A stretch of 64,000 nt of DNA from Streptomyces sp. AC512_CC834 (lineage in GTDB: Bacteria; Actinomycetota; Actinomycetes; Streptomycetales; Streptomycetaceae): assembly GCF_019049325.1 (NCBI RefSeq), contig NZ_JAGMUO010000128.1:62001-126000 (forward strand), in the 5' to 3' direction. The notes below the pieces were generated by a model, which ran no database searches, was not told where the DNA came from, and saw nothing but the letters and a program-made list of their open reading frames with translations. Positions 30,301 through 38,920 of this stretch are shown here, in pieces; position 1 is the first letter of the stretch, and every line of letters starts with the position of its first letter. The translations under genes were made by a program, and so were the position numbers.

Positions 30301-31772
30301 GTAGCTGAAGGAACTGCGGCCGACGAGCCGATACGCCGGGCAGGAGCCCTTCCCGCTCCCATCACCAGGCCCAGGCGGCGCAGTGCCTCCATGGCGGTCG
30401 GCCGGTCGTCCGGAGCCGTCACGCACAACTTCTGCAGCCAGTGAGCCAGTTCGACGCGGACCTCGGTGGCTTCGAGGACCTGCGCCGGGAGCCGCCCTGC
30501 CGCGTCAGCCTGCTCGGTGGCGGAGGTGAACGGCAGCTCACCGGTGAGGAGTTGGAACCCGAGGACACCGACGGCGTAGATGTCCGCCTTCATGCCCATC
30601 GCCGCCGGGTCGGCATGGCACTCGGGCGCCAGATACGCGCGATCGGCGGCCTGGTACGCCTCCCGCATGACCGTATGGGCGCGGCGCTGCGCGGTCTTCG
30701 CGTACTCGAAACCGGTCAGCATCGCCCGGCCGTCCTGCGCAATCAGCACTGTGGACGGGTTCAGCTCGCGGTGCGCGATCAGGCGGCTGTGCGCGTGGGC
30801 CAGGCCCATCAGCATGTGACGGATCGTCCGCAGCTTCGCATCGGCGGTCAGCGGGTCGGCGGCCCCGGACAGGTGCAGGGCGAGGGCGTGTCCCGGGACG
30901 TCGTCGTAGACAGTGACGAAGGAGTCCTTGCCCTCGTCGGCGAAGAAGTCCCGCACCCCGACGATGTTCGGGTGCGAGGGCAGCTTGCCGAGCGCCTCGT
31001 ACGCGATGCCGATCCGCTTCTGCTGCTGAAGCCGCTCGGCCTCCGGCGCGTACGTATCGGCCCTGCGGACGGAGAGTCGGACCGTGCCCGACCCCTGCAC
31101 CGCGAGGGCGTTCTTCGCCCGGTACTCGCGGTGGACGTCGTCGCCCTCCTCCGGGCCCGTCTCGCTCAGTCGCTCGATCACTTCCCAACTGCCGAACCGC
31201 AGGGGGTCCGACGACGGCCGAGACGAACCCTGCAGAGCGCGCACAATCAGTTCGCGGTGCGCGGAGAGGTCTGTCTCGAAGCGGTTGGTCGAGGTGGGTA
31301 CACGGCTCACGTCCGCGAGCCGGCCGATCAAGTCCGGGAGGGTGACGGTGTCACGGGCATCGTGCTGGCGGGGCGTCCGGTCGACGAGCAGGGCGTCGGG
31401 TGCGGGAAGGACAACGAGGGCGTCCGTGTAGAGCCGGGACAGCGGACGGTGGGCCGTCTCCAGGAGCGTCTTCAGCTGCTTGGCGTGCCCGCGCAGCTTC
31501 GGCAGCGGGGAACGGAACGGCGCCCGGTGAGAGGGCTGCCAACGGCCGCCGTCGACCTCGATGCGTCCCCGGGTGCCCTTGACGTCGATGACGTACACGG
31601 CGTGCCCGGTGACCACGACGAGGTCGACCTCGAACAGTTCGTTCCGGTTGTACGGAATCTCGATGGAGTGCAGGACCGTCCAGTCGTCGGGGGCGTGATC
31701 ACGCAGGTGCGCGATCACCCTCCGCTCGGCATCGTTGACGGCCTCCCCAACAGCAACGATCCTGGCACCCAT
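27372..31772 (-). CDS. NERD / pseudokinase / Ser-Thr kinase / P-loop protein (PglW-like)
   Basis: The 1466 residues contain four modules. (1) A NERD nuclease-related domain at about 10-120, with FEVDLVVV (Asp50) and VIDVKG (Asp63, Lys65). (2) A kinase fold at about 190-470 that has lost its key residues: HRD is HRE (Glu336), DFG is GFE (Gly354) and no VAIK lysine is evident, so it is a pseudokinase. (3) An intact Hanks kinase at about 520-790: GRPGSFGVAYRV loop, Lys553, HCDIKPSN (Asp649) and DFG (Asp666). (4) A large C-terminal ATPase with Walker A GNAGDGKT (883-890) and a cysteine cluster CERCDLAATC. NERD plus kinase recalls PglW of the Pgl/BREX-2 phage defence, and kinase-bearing MADS systems. 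Phosphorylation is probably the switch that arms the system. The TGATG overlap with the specificity gene fixes the start. Confidence 0.85.
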   Translation of the reverse strand: MGARIVAVGEAVNDAERRVIAHLRDHAPDDWTVLHSIEIPYNRNELFEVDLVVVTGHAVYVIDVKGTRGRIEVDGGRWQPSHRAPFRSPLPKLRGHAKQLKTLLETAHRPLSRLYTDALVVLPAPDALLVDRTPRQHDARDTVTLPDLIGRLADVSRVPTSTNRFETDLSAHRELIVRALQGSSRPSSDPLRFGSWEVIERLSETGPEEGDDVHREYRAKNALAVQGSGTVRLSVRRADTYAPEAERLQQQKRIGIAYEALGKLPSHPNIVGVRDFFADEGKDSFVTVYDDVPGHALALHLSGAADPLTADAKLRTIRHMLMGLAHAHSRLIAHRELNPSTVLIAQDGRAMLTGFEYAKTAQRRAHTVMREAYQAADRAYLAPECHADPAAMGMKADIYAVGVLGFQLLTGELPFTSATEQADAAGRLPAQVLEATEVRVELAHWLQKLCVTAPDDRPTAMEALRRLGLVMGAGRAPARRIGSSAAVPSATPASSAVQPMQDGPRGPEFFRDLPTDHQLGTKYLVRHRLGRPGSFGVAYRVYDTIRSVDRAVKLVLRDRDSVLERLRREAGVLDRLQDAPHPNVVSMVDADRLMPPDEYPYLVFEFVDGKDVAEVIRGGRMGAADVLRLAIDTARGLRHIHDRGVWHCDIKPSNLLWTDDGVKLIDFGISKTSDSSEGHSYTSPRYSPPDLDQVPADASGYTDRDLFGLGVTLYEALTGGLYPWEGVGRPSPGVPPVDPRTAYSGFGDLAPGFAEIMLRVISPYRAERFPTAEELLRALEALESARVAPTPLLPAVSPSSQRSQHPPAPPADPSVGQELQEPEPNSNPFVAHLQTLYSQSRRSNRGTRGLDPRTMSVYVETALDRELVPALREGRHALVVVTGNAGDGKTAFLERFERQARELGAELGPRRANGSDFTLDGQRFRTNHDGSQDEGEVSGDDVLTEFFAPFAGADESAWQVAGETRLIAINEGRLVDFLSHHHDRFPHLAKVANLGLEGRDTGQAVAVVNLNARDVAARPLGADGEPQDGESLLERMLDRMTHDRFWEDCERCDLAATCYARHNAQTFQHPTAGPQAARRMRRLYEVTQLRGRLHITLRDLRSALAYTLTAGRDCAEIHQLYAAGSGQEMLDSFYFSAHLGAPAAADGSPSERDRLLTLLREADVAAVPQPQLDRRLDYAGLLEDRALVAVDGRGDRDRVLLRGAFEQLGRSVTERVSQAAAHRHYVDTARRLLYFELHDEDRAERMLPYPSVLHFMALLSRATQTGTKERDRILRALNRGEGLVAPERIGDALALKVRDVPGGTIRTFRRFPAEGFQLEPGDAAASPYIESGRTSLRLSYRDPAGSQGGTAELDIRLDLFELLQRFERGYRPSVTDLQGQQLALAVFKNRLAAVPYQEILLTTHGHDLRRIHRSEDSVLHMEELTARSGDDHSDADSDGLAVAGTTTDTAAGIAGDVARVEETTWR

Positions 31773-33196
31773 CAGTCGGCGGCCTCCTCGATGGCAGTGG
31801 TGAGCAGCGCGAGGGCCCGGTCCTCCAGGGCGTCGGCTTTATCGCGGCATTTGTAGGCGTGGCGGACAGTGGCGGCGATGCGGTCGCGGTCGGCGGATGG
31901 CGCAAGAGGGACCGGCAATTCACGCAGGAACCTCGGATGGTATTCCTGCTGCTTGCCCCCGACGCTGAAGGACCGAAGGGCGCGGAATGCTGCCTCAGAT
32001 CTGAAGAAGGCGAACAGGTAGGCACCAGGTACGTCAGAGTCCCCGCTGACGACACGAACGTAGTCCTGGCTGTACGCATGCCTGAGCCATGACCCAGTCA
32101 CGAGAATGGAGCGGCTGTACACCTCGTTTTCGCCGAGGGTGCCACGCGCGGCAACCAGAATCGTCTCGTCCTGGAGCCGAATGTCATCGGGAGCGTGCGC
32201 TTCACTGATCCAGCGCCCCTCTGGGCGCAGCCAGAACGACTGACGTTGGCCGATGAGGCGGACGCCGTGCTCTGAATCGCTGTCGATCCGCTTGAACCGG
32301 GCTCCTGTACGGAGGCTGCCGCCCTCGCAGATGGAGCCGAGCGATCGCCCACTCACGGAGCCCAATTTTTCGACCAGCCGGTGTGCTCTTGGCGCGAAAT
32401 TCAAAGCTCGCAGCGAGGCAGAGCTCACGCTCGGGACCTCGAACCCGAGGTCCCGCTCCTGCTGATGCCAGCGGACATCGATCAGCTCGGGCAGCCCCAC
32501 ACTCGTGAAAAGGTCCTTCGTCGCGCTGACCGAGGACGACTGGAACTCGGCGCGCAGCCGCGCGCACTCTTCCACCAGGTCGTGGATCTGCCCCTCGAGC
32601 GCCGTTCCCAATCGCGGCACCGGCAGCCCCGCGATGTGATGCGGCTCGATGTGCTTCACGGCCGAGCCGTACACCGACCCTCGCACGAGCGACTCGCCGA
32701 ACTTGCTGAGCAGGAAGGCGAACAGGTACCCGGACTTGATCTTCTCCGGGTTGGGTTCGACCTTGAGGGTGTCCTGCGAAGACCAGAAGTCGCCCATATC
32801 GGGCCGGACGTAGGCCCGCCGACCGGCGTTGAATCCCGAGCACGAGATCAGTGTCATCCCGGGCTTGAGTTGGAGATACGACAAGGTCACCGATTCCGCA
32901 TCCGACTTACGCAGCCGGGGCAGCCCGGTCAAGTCGGCCGCCATCATGTCTTTCGTCCCGAGGAACGGCACACTGTGTTCCGGATCAGTGAGGTAGACCC
33001 GCCGGAACATGGGCCCGTTGAAGATCCCTCCGTTGCGCCCCGCCGTCAGACTCGCCAGCGGCTGCGTCCTCGACAACTGCTCGAGCAGCTTCTTCGTCTT
33101 CATAGACCCTGCCACATACGGCGAGGCATCGAGCCGAAGTCCCTGGTCCGTGAACCAGTCGGACTTCACCGGATTGGACAGCTCGGCAACCTTCAC
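31772..33196 (-). CDS. Type I-like DNA specificity subunit (HsdS family)
   Basis: The 474-residue protein has two target-recognition halves. Each ends in a typical HsdS motif: KSGYLFAFLLSKFGESLVRG then HIEPHHIAGLPVPRLG, and GAYLFAFFRSEAAFRALRS then EYHPRFLRELPVPLAP, followed by helical spacers (LVEECARLRAEF and IAATVRHAYKCRDKADALED). HsdS subunits dock on the methylase and choose the bipartite target site. The ATGA overlap with the methylase gene at 33193-33196 supports one complex. TRDs are normally the variable part, so the recognition sequence cannot be read off. Confidence 0.88.
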   Translation of the reverse strand: MKVAELSNPVKSDWFTDQGLRLDASPYVAGSMKTKKLLEQLSRTQPLASLTAGRNGGIFNGPMFRRVYLTDPEHSVPFLGTKDMMAADLTGLPRLRKSDAESVTLSYLQLKPGMTLISCSGFNAGRRAYVRPDMGDFWSSQDTLKVEPNPEKIKSGYLFAFLLSKFGESLVRGSVYGSAVKHIEPHHIAGLPVPRLGTALEGQIHDLVEECARLRAEFQSSSVSATKDLFTSVGLPELIDVRWHQQERDLGFEVPSVSSASLRALNFAPRAHRLVEKLGSVSGRSLGSICEGGSLRTGARFKRIDSDSEHGVRLIGQRQSFWLRPEGRWISEAHAPDDIRLQDETILVAARGTLGENEVYSRSILVTGSWLRHAYSQDYVRVVSGDSDVPGAYLFAFFRSEAAFRALRSFSVGGKQQEYHPRFLRELPVPLAPSADRDRIAATVRHAYKCRDKADALEDRALALLTTAIEEAAD

Positions 33197-35349
33197 GCCC
33201 CGACCTCCGTTCCCGCCGACCTGGCCGTACGCGGGTCCACGCCCGGCACCGGGTACTTCGCCCGGAACTCCCGGTACTTCTCCGCGATCACCGGCAGGTC
33301 GTTGTCGATGACCTTCTTGCTGCGGGTCAGCGGCCGGGTCACCTCCTTGCCCCGGATCCGAAGCCGTTCCATGACGACCTCCGTCTCCACCACGATCTCC
33401 CCGTTGGGCTCACGCTTATAGAGGTCGTTGCCACGTCGGTCGAAGCCGACCTTCTCCGCGACGGCCATGAAGACGGGGTACGCCTTCTCCGTCCCGAGGT
33501 CGTGGTTCTGGATCTCCTGCCGGGTCTTGCGCTTCAGGAAGAGGAGCGTGGTGAGGATGTTGACGTTGGCGTCGACGACGAACGTCTCCACCGGCAGCTC
33601 GACGCTCGCGAGAACCCAGCAGTTCCGCAGGATGTACCGGCGGATCGCCTCGTCGGTCGGCCCTGGGTTCGACAGGATGCCGTTCGGCAGGACGATGCCG
33701 ATCCGCCCGCCCGGCTTGACCCACTCGATGGCGCGCTGGATGAACAGCTGCTCCGGCGCCATGCTCGACGGCACGCTGGTTGTGCTCGCCTCGACCGCGC
33801 CGGTCTCCTTGTTGCGGCCCCACGACCGAGCGATCCCGTTACGGAACGAGCCGAGCACCGACTCATCGCTGACCGGGATGTCCGCGCCGAAGGGCGGGTT
33901 GGTCAGGAGTACGTCCACGGTTGGCTTGTCGAGCGGGATCTTCTTCTTTGCCGCCTCCACGCCCGAGAGGTGTCCCCGCGGGAAGGCGAGCGAGTCCATG
34001 TGGAAGACGTTCCCCGTGGTCTGCGCGAGCGTCATGATCGCCATGGTCGTCGCACGCACCAGGAACGGGTCGAAGTCGGAGCCGAACAGGTGCTCGTCCG
34101 CGAACTCCTCAAGCTTGTCGCCGTACCGCTCCCTCTCCTCCTCCGTGTCCGGGAAGCCGAGCGTGCCGGCCTCCTTCTTCCAGGTCTGGTGCAGGTGCTT
34201 GAGGGTGGCCTGGAGGAAACCGCCAGTGCCGCAGGTCGGGTCAAGGACGGTCTCGTCCTCCTTCGGGTCGAGCATCTCGACCATCAGGTTGACCGCGCCG
34301 CGCGGGGTGAAGTACTGACCTCGGTCACCACGCAGGTTGGTGCCGACGAGTTCCTGATAGGCAATGCCCTTGGCGTCGACATCCGTGCCGATCAGGTCGT
34401 ACGGAGCGAGCTCACTGACGATGAAGGCAAGAGCCCGGTCGGAGAGGGTGATCTCGTCGGTGGGCTTGAAAACGTCTTTGTATTCACTCTTGACGTCCTC
34501 GAAGAGCTCCTTGACGCGCTTGCTGATGGCCGCGCGACCGTTCGGGTCAAACATCTCCTTCAGACCGGTGCGGAACCGGCCGTGCACGGAGCCGTGGCTG
34601 ACCCGCTCGTCGTACATCTTGGCGAAGAGCAGGTAGAGGAACTGCCAGAAGGCAGCGTCCTTCGGCATGCCCTCGTTGCCGTGGATGTAGTTGTGGCAGC
34701 GCCGGAAGGCGATCTTGAGCATCTCCGGGTCGGCCTGGCGCAGCCGCTGGTGCGAGGCGACGGTGCGGCTGCCGAGGGTGCCGTCGACGACCTCCCAGTC
34801 GCTGCGGTCCTCGAAGTCTGCGCCGAAGTCGCCCGCCACCTTCTTGAGAAAGAAGAAGTCGACACCGTCGGTCCACATGCCGTCCGCGCACTGCAGGCGG
34901 TCCTCGTTGCCCATCAGCTCCTGGAGCTCCTCCAGGTCCTTCCGGGCCTGGTCGGGCTCGCGGAGCTTGACGACGTTCTTCCCGCGCTTAGGCTCCTGCT
35001 TGCAGATCACGACCCGCCGCAGGTTCGCCGTGGTGTGCAGGGTGCCGGACTCGAAGATCGCGATATCGGCCTTCTTGCTCCGCTTCCGCTTGGCACCCTC
35101 CTCACTGACCGTGACGGAGAAGTCGCGCTGCATGTCGCCGGGGTCGATGCCGTGCTCATGCACCAGGGCCCTGGCGATCCGCTGCCGGACCTTCTCCTTC
35201 TCCGTCTCCTTGATCGCGTCGCCAGAGATGTAGTCGACGACCTGGCCCTCCTTGAGGGCCGTGACCTTAGGCTCGGAGCCCTCCGCGACAGGCTCCGCGT
35301 CCTCCTCGGGCCGCTGCGGGATGTCCAGGTCCAAGGTCAGTTCCTCCAT
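33193..35349 (-). CDS. N6-adenine DNA methylase (HsdM-like)
   Basis: The 718-residue protein begins with a variable domain (1-200) containing charged segments, then a helical HsdM-type N-terminal domain, and a class gamma N6-methyltransferase core. Motif I is DPTCGTGGF (Asp370) and motif IV is NPPF (Asn484); the block RGDRGQYFTPRGAVNLMVEM is typical of the family. It transfers methyl groups from SAM to adenine at sites set by the specificity subunit. It is first in the operon, after a 255-bp gap. No type I restriction (HsdR) gene accompanies it; the kinase and HerA proteins take its place, so methylation is likely the self-mark of a different kind of restriction. Confidence 0.9.
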   Translation of the reverse strand: MEELTLDLDIPQRPEEDAEPVAEGSEPKVTALKEGQVVDYISGDAIKETEKEKVRQRIARALVHEHGIDPGDMQRDFSVTVSEEGAKRKRSKKADIAIFESGTLHTTANLRRVVICKQEPKRGKNVVKLREPDQARKDLEELQELMGNEDRLQCADGMWTDGVDFFFLKKVAGDFGADFEDRSDWEVVDGTLGSRTVASHQRLRQADPEMLKIAFRRCHNYIHGNEGMPKDAAFWQFLYLLFAKMYDERVSHGSVHGRFRTGLKEMFDPNGRAAISKRVKELFEDVKSEYKDVFKPTDEITLSDRALAFIVSELAPYDLIGTDVDAKGIAYQELVGTNLRGDRGQYFTPRGAVNLMVEMLDPKEDETVLDPTCGTGGFLQATLKHLHQTWKKEAGTLGFPDTEEERERYGDKLEEFADEHLFGSDFDPFLVRATTMAIMTLAQTTGNVFHMDSLAFPRGHLSGVEAAKKKIPLDKPTVDVLLTNPPFGADIPVSDESVLGSFRNGIARSWGRNKETGAVEASTTSVPSSMAPEQLFIQRAIEWVKPGGRIGIVLPNGILSNPGPTDEAIRRYILRNCWVLASVELPVETFVVDANVNILTTLLFLKRKTRQEIQNHDLGTEKAYPVFMAVAEKVGFDRRGNDLYKREPNGEIVVETEVVMERLRIRGKEVTRPLTRSKKVIDNDLPVIAEKYREFRAKYPVPGVDPRTARSAGTEVGA

Positions 35350-35604
35350 TGACGTGCTGCTTCTTTCCTGTGCTCGGTGGTGCGGGTAGGAGCCTGCGCT
35401 CCAGGGCGGTCTGTGCGTGCGCCAACACAGTTGCCACCTGTGATCCTACGACCCCCCGGGCGCCTCCAAAGGCGCGTTCCGCCAGGCCGGAGGGTGCACA
35501 GTTCAGTGTCCGCGGACCCTACAGGGGAGCACTGACAAGGCCTGAGCGCCAGCGGGCGAAGGCGCTGGGCCAGCGGCGCCCCAGCCCCTTACTCCCTGCC
35601 TCGC
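35350..35604. other. 255-bp intergenic region upstream of the methylase operon
   Basis: Likely holds the promoter of the five-gene operon. A short hairpin, GCGCCT-CCAA-AGGCGC, lies at 35460-35475 and could terminate AIPR transcription. No gene is seen. Confidence 0.5.
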
Positions 35605-37716
35605 TCACTTCTCCGTCGGCTCGTTGCCCTCCCGCAGCCGCACCGCCAGCGCCAGCTCGTCCAGCGACCCCCGCCCCGGCATGAACCACCGGATCGTGCC
35701 CTGCGTCGAGCTGTCCACCCCGGACGCCTCGAAGCGCATTTTCCGCGCGAGGCCACTGGGCGAGTACCACGCGTCGTCGACGTGCCACTGCAAGGGGTTA
35801 CGCCCCGCTTCGTTACTCCACGTCGCCTGGGCCCGCCGCGGATCCGCCGCCAGCCACTCGGTCATCTCGCGGCGCTCCGGCTTGCTGTACGGGCGGAACT
35901 CCAGGACCGCGCCTTCCTCGATCGCACCGGCGGCGACCAGGGTCGTCACTGCGTTCACCTTCCGCCCCCGAGCCTCGGCCGTGGCTACCTGGTAGTCCTC
36001 GTTGAGCGCCGGCGCCTTCTCCTCGGAGTCGAGCTTACGCAGGGCCGCACGTACCACTCGCTCAATCCGTTCCGTGTTCCGGACGGCGGCGATGATGTGG
36101 CTGGAAGTGCCGTACTCGTTGTCGATCGCATCGAGCACCCAGGACAGGGACTCACGGACCAGGTCGGGCACCTTGGTGAGTTCCGCCGCCCAGTCGCACT
36201 CCGGGTCCTCGATGGCCCGGGTGTCCAGACGGCGGTAGACAATGTGGGTGACGAGGAGGTCGCCGTAGAAAGCCGCCGCGTCGGCACGCCAGACCAGCCC
36301 TTCGCGGAGGGACTGCAGCTGCGCCCGGACCTCGCGGAGGAGCTCGACGCTGCGCCAGACCTTGAAGACGTTCGGTTCGGAGCCGAAGGTCTCCTGATAG
36401 TTGTGGTCCTCCCACAGCCCGGCAAGGTTGTCGTCGCGCTTGGCCACGGCGGCGAGCCGGGCGTTCGGACTGACGGCAGCGAGCGCCTCGGCGGCCTCGG
36501 TGATGGAGCAGCCGTGCGCCGAGTCGGGCACGGTCTCGCCGCGCTTGGTGACGTAACTGCGGTTAAGAAGCATGGCGAAGTCGTCGCGGAGCCTGATCTG
36601 CCCGGGGTCGAGGGACTTGAAGTCGCGCTCCTCGATGGGGTTCTGCGTGTTCGTGGTGGTGGTGACCTGGTCACCGAAGCCTGACGGGCAGTCTTCCAGC
36701 GAGATCAGGCGCACCAGGACCCGTCCGTCCTGCGCCGCGCCCGTGTCCTCGGTGAAGGCTCGGTAGATGGCACTCACCGTCTGCGCGCCGTTGACCACGC
36801 TGACGCCGGACAGCTGGAAGTTGCCCACTTTGCCGGGCAGTGCCCGGCCGATCGGCTGGATCGACTCGCACAGCATGGTGATGCCGTTACTGAAGTACCA
36901 GAAGTGCTCGGGCTCCTCCCGCAGAGTCTCCCTGATCTTGGAGTTGACGTCGCTCTCGTCGAGAGAGTCACGGATATTCCGGGCGAAAAGGCCGCGCCGG
37001 TGCTCCTCGTAGAGGTCGGCGAGGGCGGGGACGGTCATGGTGCCGTACATCGCCTTGTACGGCGTCGACTCCTGGCCGAAGCACTCCAACTGCACCTTGG
37101 TGTCGATCTTCGGTGCGGCGGAGTCGCCGAGAGTCGCGCGATGGAAGTCGCGCAGGTCTAGGACCTTGACTTCAACCATGTCGCGGACGACCTGGTTCTG
37201 CTCATCCTGCTTCATCTTGATTAGCTCGCGCACGCCGTCGCTGAGAGGCGCCTCGCGCATCAAGGCGAGCAGCAGGGTGATCTTCGGAGTGCCGCAGTCG
37301 TAGGCCCGCTCGATGTCGGGGACGAACGGCTGGAAGCGGCGGTTAAACCGGCCGAAGTTCCGGTCGAGCATCAGGTCCAGACCGTGGAACATCTTGTGCA
37401 CCTCGGCCTCGCCGAAGCCTCCTTTGTTCTGGTCGCTCCACTTCGCCTGCACCAGACAGATTCGGGAGCGCGTGGTTCCTAAGTCCACGGCGATCGAGTC
37501 GAGGCCCTGATCGTCCTGCCCGTCGAAGACTCGTGTGGCGGCGACCCGGTCACTGCACGGGTGCTCGATCTGCGCGGCGAGCGCAGCCAGACCACGGCTC
37601 AGGAAAGCCTGATGGCGATTGGCCTCCGACAGGCGCGCCTGGTCCGACATGTCGATGAGGCCGGTGAAACGGTCCTCGATGGCCTTGCGGACGTACCCCA
37701 CGTGCAGTTTGCTCAC
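35605..37716 (-). CDS. AIPR-family (abortive infection phage resistance) protein
   Basis: The 703-residue product carries the AIPR core in its middle: LFARNIRDSLDESDVNSKI, REEPEHFWYFSNGITMLCES, and LSGVSVVNGAQTVSAIYRAF, which are the hallmark blocks of the family (ARN-R, N-x-I, FWY-NNGIT, V-NGAQT). The N-terminal 200 residues include FDGQDDQGLDSIAVDL and ICLVQAKWSD. That D...QxK arrangement resembles the PD-(D/E)xK-like domain described at the front of AIPR proteins. AIPR proteins are linked to phage resistance, but their mechanism is poorly known. It lies upstream of the methylase operon on the same strand, with a 255-bp gap, so it could be an associated module or a stand-alone system. GTG start at 37716. 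Confidence 0.85.
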   Translation of the reverse strand: MSKLHVGYVRKAIEDRFTGLIDMSDQARLSEANRHQAFLSRGLAALAAQIEHPCSDRVAATRVFDGQDDQGLDSIAVDLGTTRSRICLVQAKWSDQNKGGFGEAEVHKMFHGLDLMLDRNFGRFNRRFQPFVPDIERAYDCGTPKITLLLALMREAPLSDGVRELIKMKQDEQNQVVRDMVEVKVLDLRDFHRATLGDSAAPKIDTKVQLECFGQESTPYKAMYGTMTVPALADLYEEHRRGLFARNIRDSLDESDVNSKIRETLREEPEHFWYFSNGITMLCESIQPIGRALPGKVGNFQLSGVSVVNGAQTVSAIYRAFTEDTGAAQDGRVLVRLISLEDCPSGFGDQVTTTTNTQNPIEERDFKSLDPGQIRLRDDFAMLLNRSYVTKRGETVPDSAHGCSITEAAEALAAVSPNARLAAVAKRDDNLAGLWEDHNYQETFGSEPNVFKVWRSVELLREVRAQLQSLREGLVWRADAAAFYGDLLVTHIVYRRLDTRAIEDPECDWAAELTKVPDLVRESLSWVLDAIDNEYGTSSHIIAAVRNTERIERVVRAALRKLDSEEKAPALNEDYQVATAEARGRKVNAVTTLVAAGAIEEGAVLEFRPYSKPERREMTEWLAADPRRAQATWSNEAGRNPLQWHVDDAWYSPSGLARKMRFEASGVDSSTQGTIRWFMPGRGSLDELALAVRLREGNEPTEK

Positions 37717-37976
37717 GATCCACCCCTGTCAATGCCTCAGATCGTCAACACCCTATCGGCGGAGGGTCCTTGTGAAGTTCCCCCCGCGCACCTACGTACA
37801 TTCTGTGCATCGCAGTTGTCCGTCGGGGCCAACTATCGTGCTCAGTCACACTTTCACCCGGACGGGTGCACGCTCCCAGCGGATCGCCCCGCTGGGTGGC
37901 CGGGTCTCCAACAGAAGGAATATCCAGCGCGTTCGTTCGATTGGTCTCCATGCAGAGATTGCGGGAGGGGACCCCG

Positions 37977-38912
37977 ATGGCCGAGCTGATGTTGTTCCGG
38001 CAGGACTCGGACGGGCGGGATGTCGAGCTGTCCGGTGCGACGGTGGCGCTGGAGGTCGAGCTGCAGCGGCGGGTCGAGGCCGGTCTGGAGCAGATGCTGG
38101 GCATCCGGTTCGTGGCGTCGGAGTACGCGACCGGTCCGTGGCACCGGGGGCGGATCGATACCTTGGGGCTGGACGAGAACGGCAGCCCGGTGGTGATCGA
38201 GTTCAAGAAGGGCTCCGACAGCGGGGTGATGTCGCAGGCCGTCTCGTATCTGGGCTGGCTGCGCTCGGCGCAGCACGAGTTCGAGGCGCTGGTCCGGAAG
38301 GTGCTGGGCGCGGAGGCCGCCGAGTCAATCGACTGGCGGCGACCGCGGATGGTCTGCATCGCGGCCGGCTTTTCCCACCACGACCGCGCGGCCGTGCAGT
38401 GGCTGCCCGAGCGCATCGACCTGGTGCGCTACCGGGTGTTTGAGGGCGGCCTGCTGAGCCTGGCCCTCGTCGACTCCTCGCCCGGCTCGCCGCGTGCCGC
38501 TTCGTCCCGGCGGAACCGGAGGCGGGGCTCGGTGGTCGACAGCGCACCGGCGGTACCGGCGGCTGCTTCGCCGACGAGTGCTGGCCTCGTTCCCGAGTGC
38601 CTGCGGGACCTGTACGGGGAGTTGGACGAGGCACTCACGGCGTGGAGCGAGGTCGAGGTCGCGGCCCTGCGGCACTACATCGCCTACCGGCGGCTGGTGA
38701 ACGTGGCGTCAGTGATCTTCCGTCCGAAGCACGAGGCGATCCTCGTCTACCTCAGACTCGACCCGGAAACGGTCGAGCTGGAGGAGGGCTTCACCCGGGA
38801 CATGCGCGGCATCGGACATCTCGGGACCGGAGACCTGGAGGTTCGCGTCGTCTCGGCGGCCGACCTGGAGAAGGCGGCGCCGCTCATCCGGCGGGCGTTC
38901 GAGGCTGCCTGA
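37977..38912 (+). CDS. DUF5655 protein with PD-(D/E)xK-like nuclease domain
   Basis: The 311-residue protein has an N-terminal nuclease-like domain: RGRIDTLGLDENGSPVVIEF ending in KKG, with Asp61, Glu75 and Lys77 as the likely D-ExK site, similar to NucS/DUF91 endonucleases. A low-complexity Ser/Ala/Arg linker (about 160-205) leads to a C-terminal DUF5655 domain (RLVNVASVIFRPKHEAILVY, then DMRGIGHLGTGDLEV). The ATG at 37977 follows GGGAGGGG; an upstream in-frame GTG at 37866 lacks support. It is read divergently from the AIPR gene and may share regulation with the defence cluster. It ends in a strong terminator. Confidence 0.8.
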   Translation: MAELMLFRQDSDGRDVELSGATVALEVELQRRVEAGLEQMLGIRFVASEYATGPWHRGRIDTLGLDENGSPVVIEFKKGSDSGVMSQAVSYLGWLRSAQHEFEALVRKVLGAEAAESIDWRRPRMVCIAAGFSHHDRAAVQWLPERIDLVRYRVFEGGLLSLALVDSSPGSPRAASSRRNRRRGSVVDSAPAVPAAASPTSAGLVPECLRDLYGELDEALTAWSEVEVAALRHYIAYRRLVNVASVIFRPKHEAILVYLRLDPETVELEEGFTRDMRGIGHLGTGDLEVRVVSAADLEKAAPLIRRAFEAA

Positions 38913-38920
38913 CGCGACGA

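Noticed and set aside
27372..31772. Direct naming as pglW
   Set aside because: The NERD-kinase resemblance is real, but pglX, pglY and pglZ are not beside it, so a Pgl/BREX-2 assignment is not supported.
33193..35349. Classical type I restriction-modification system
   Set aside because: M and S subunits are present, but no HsdR-like DEAD/nuclease gene exists; the neighbours are kinase and HerA proteins coupled by overlaps.
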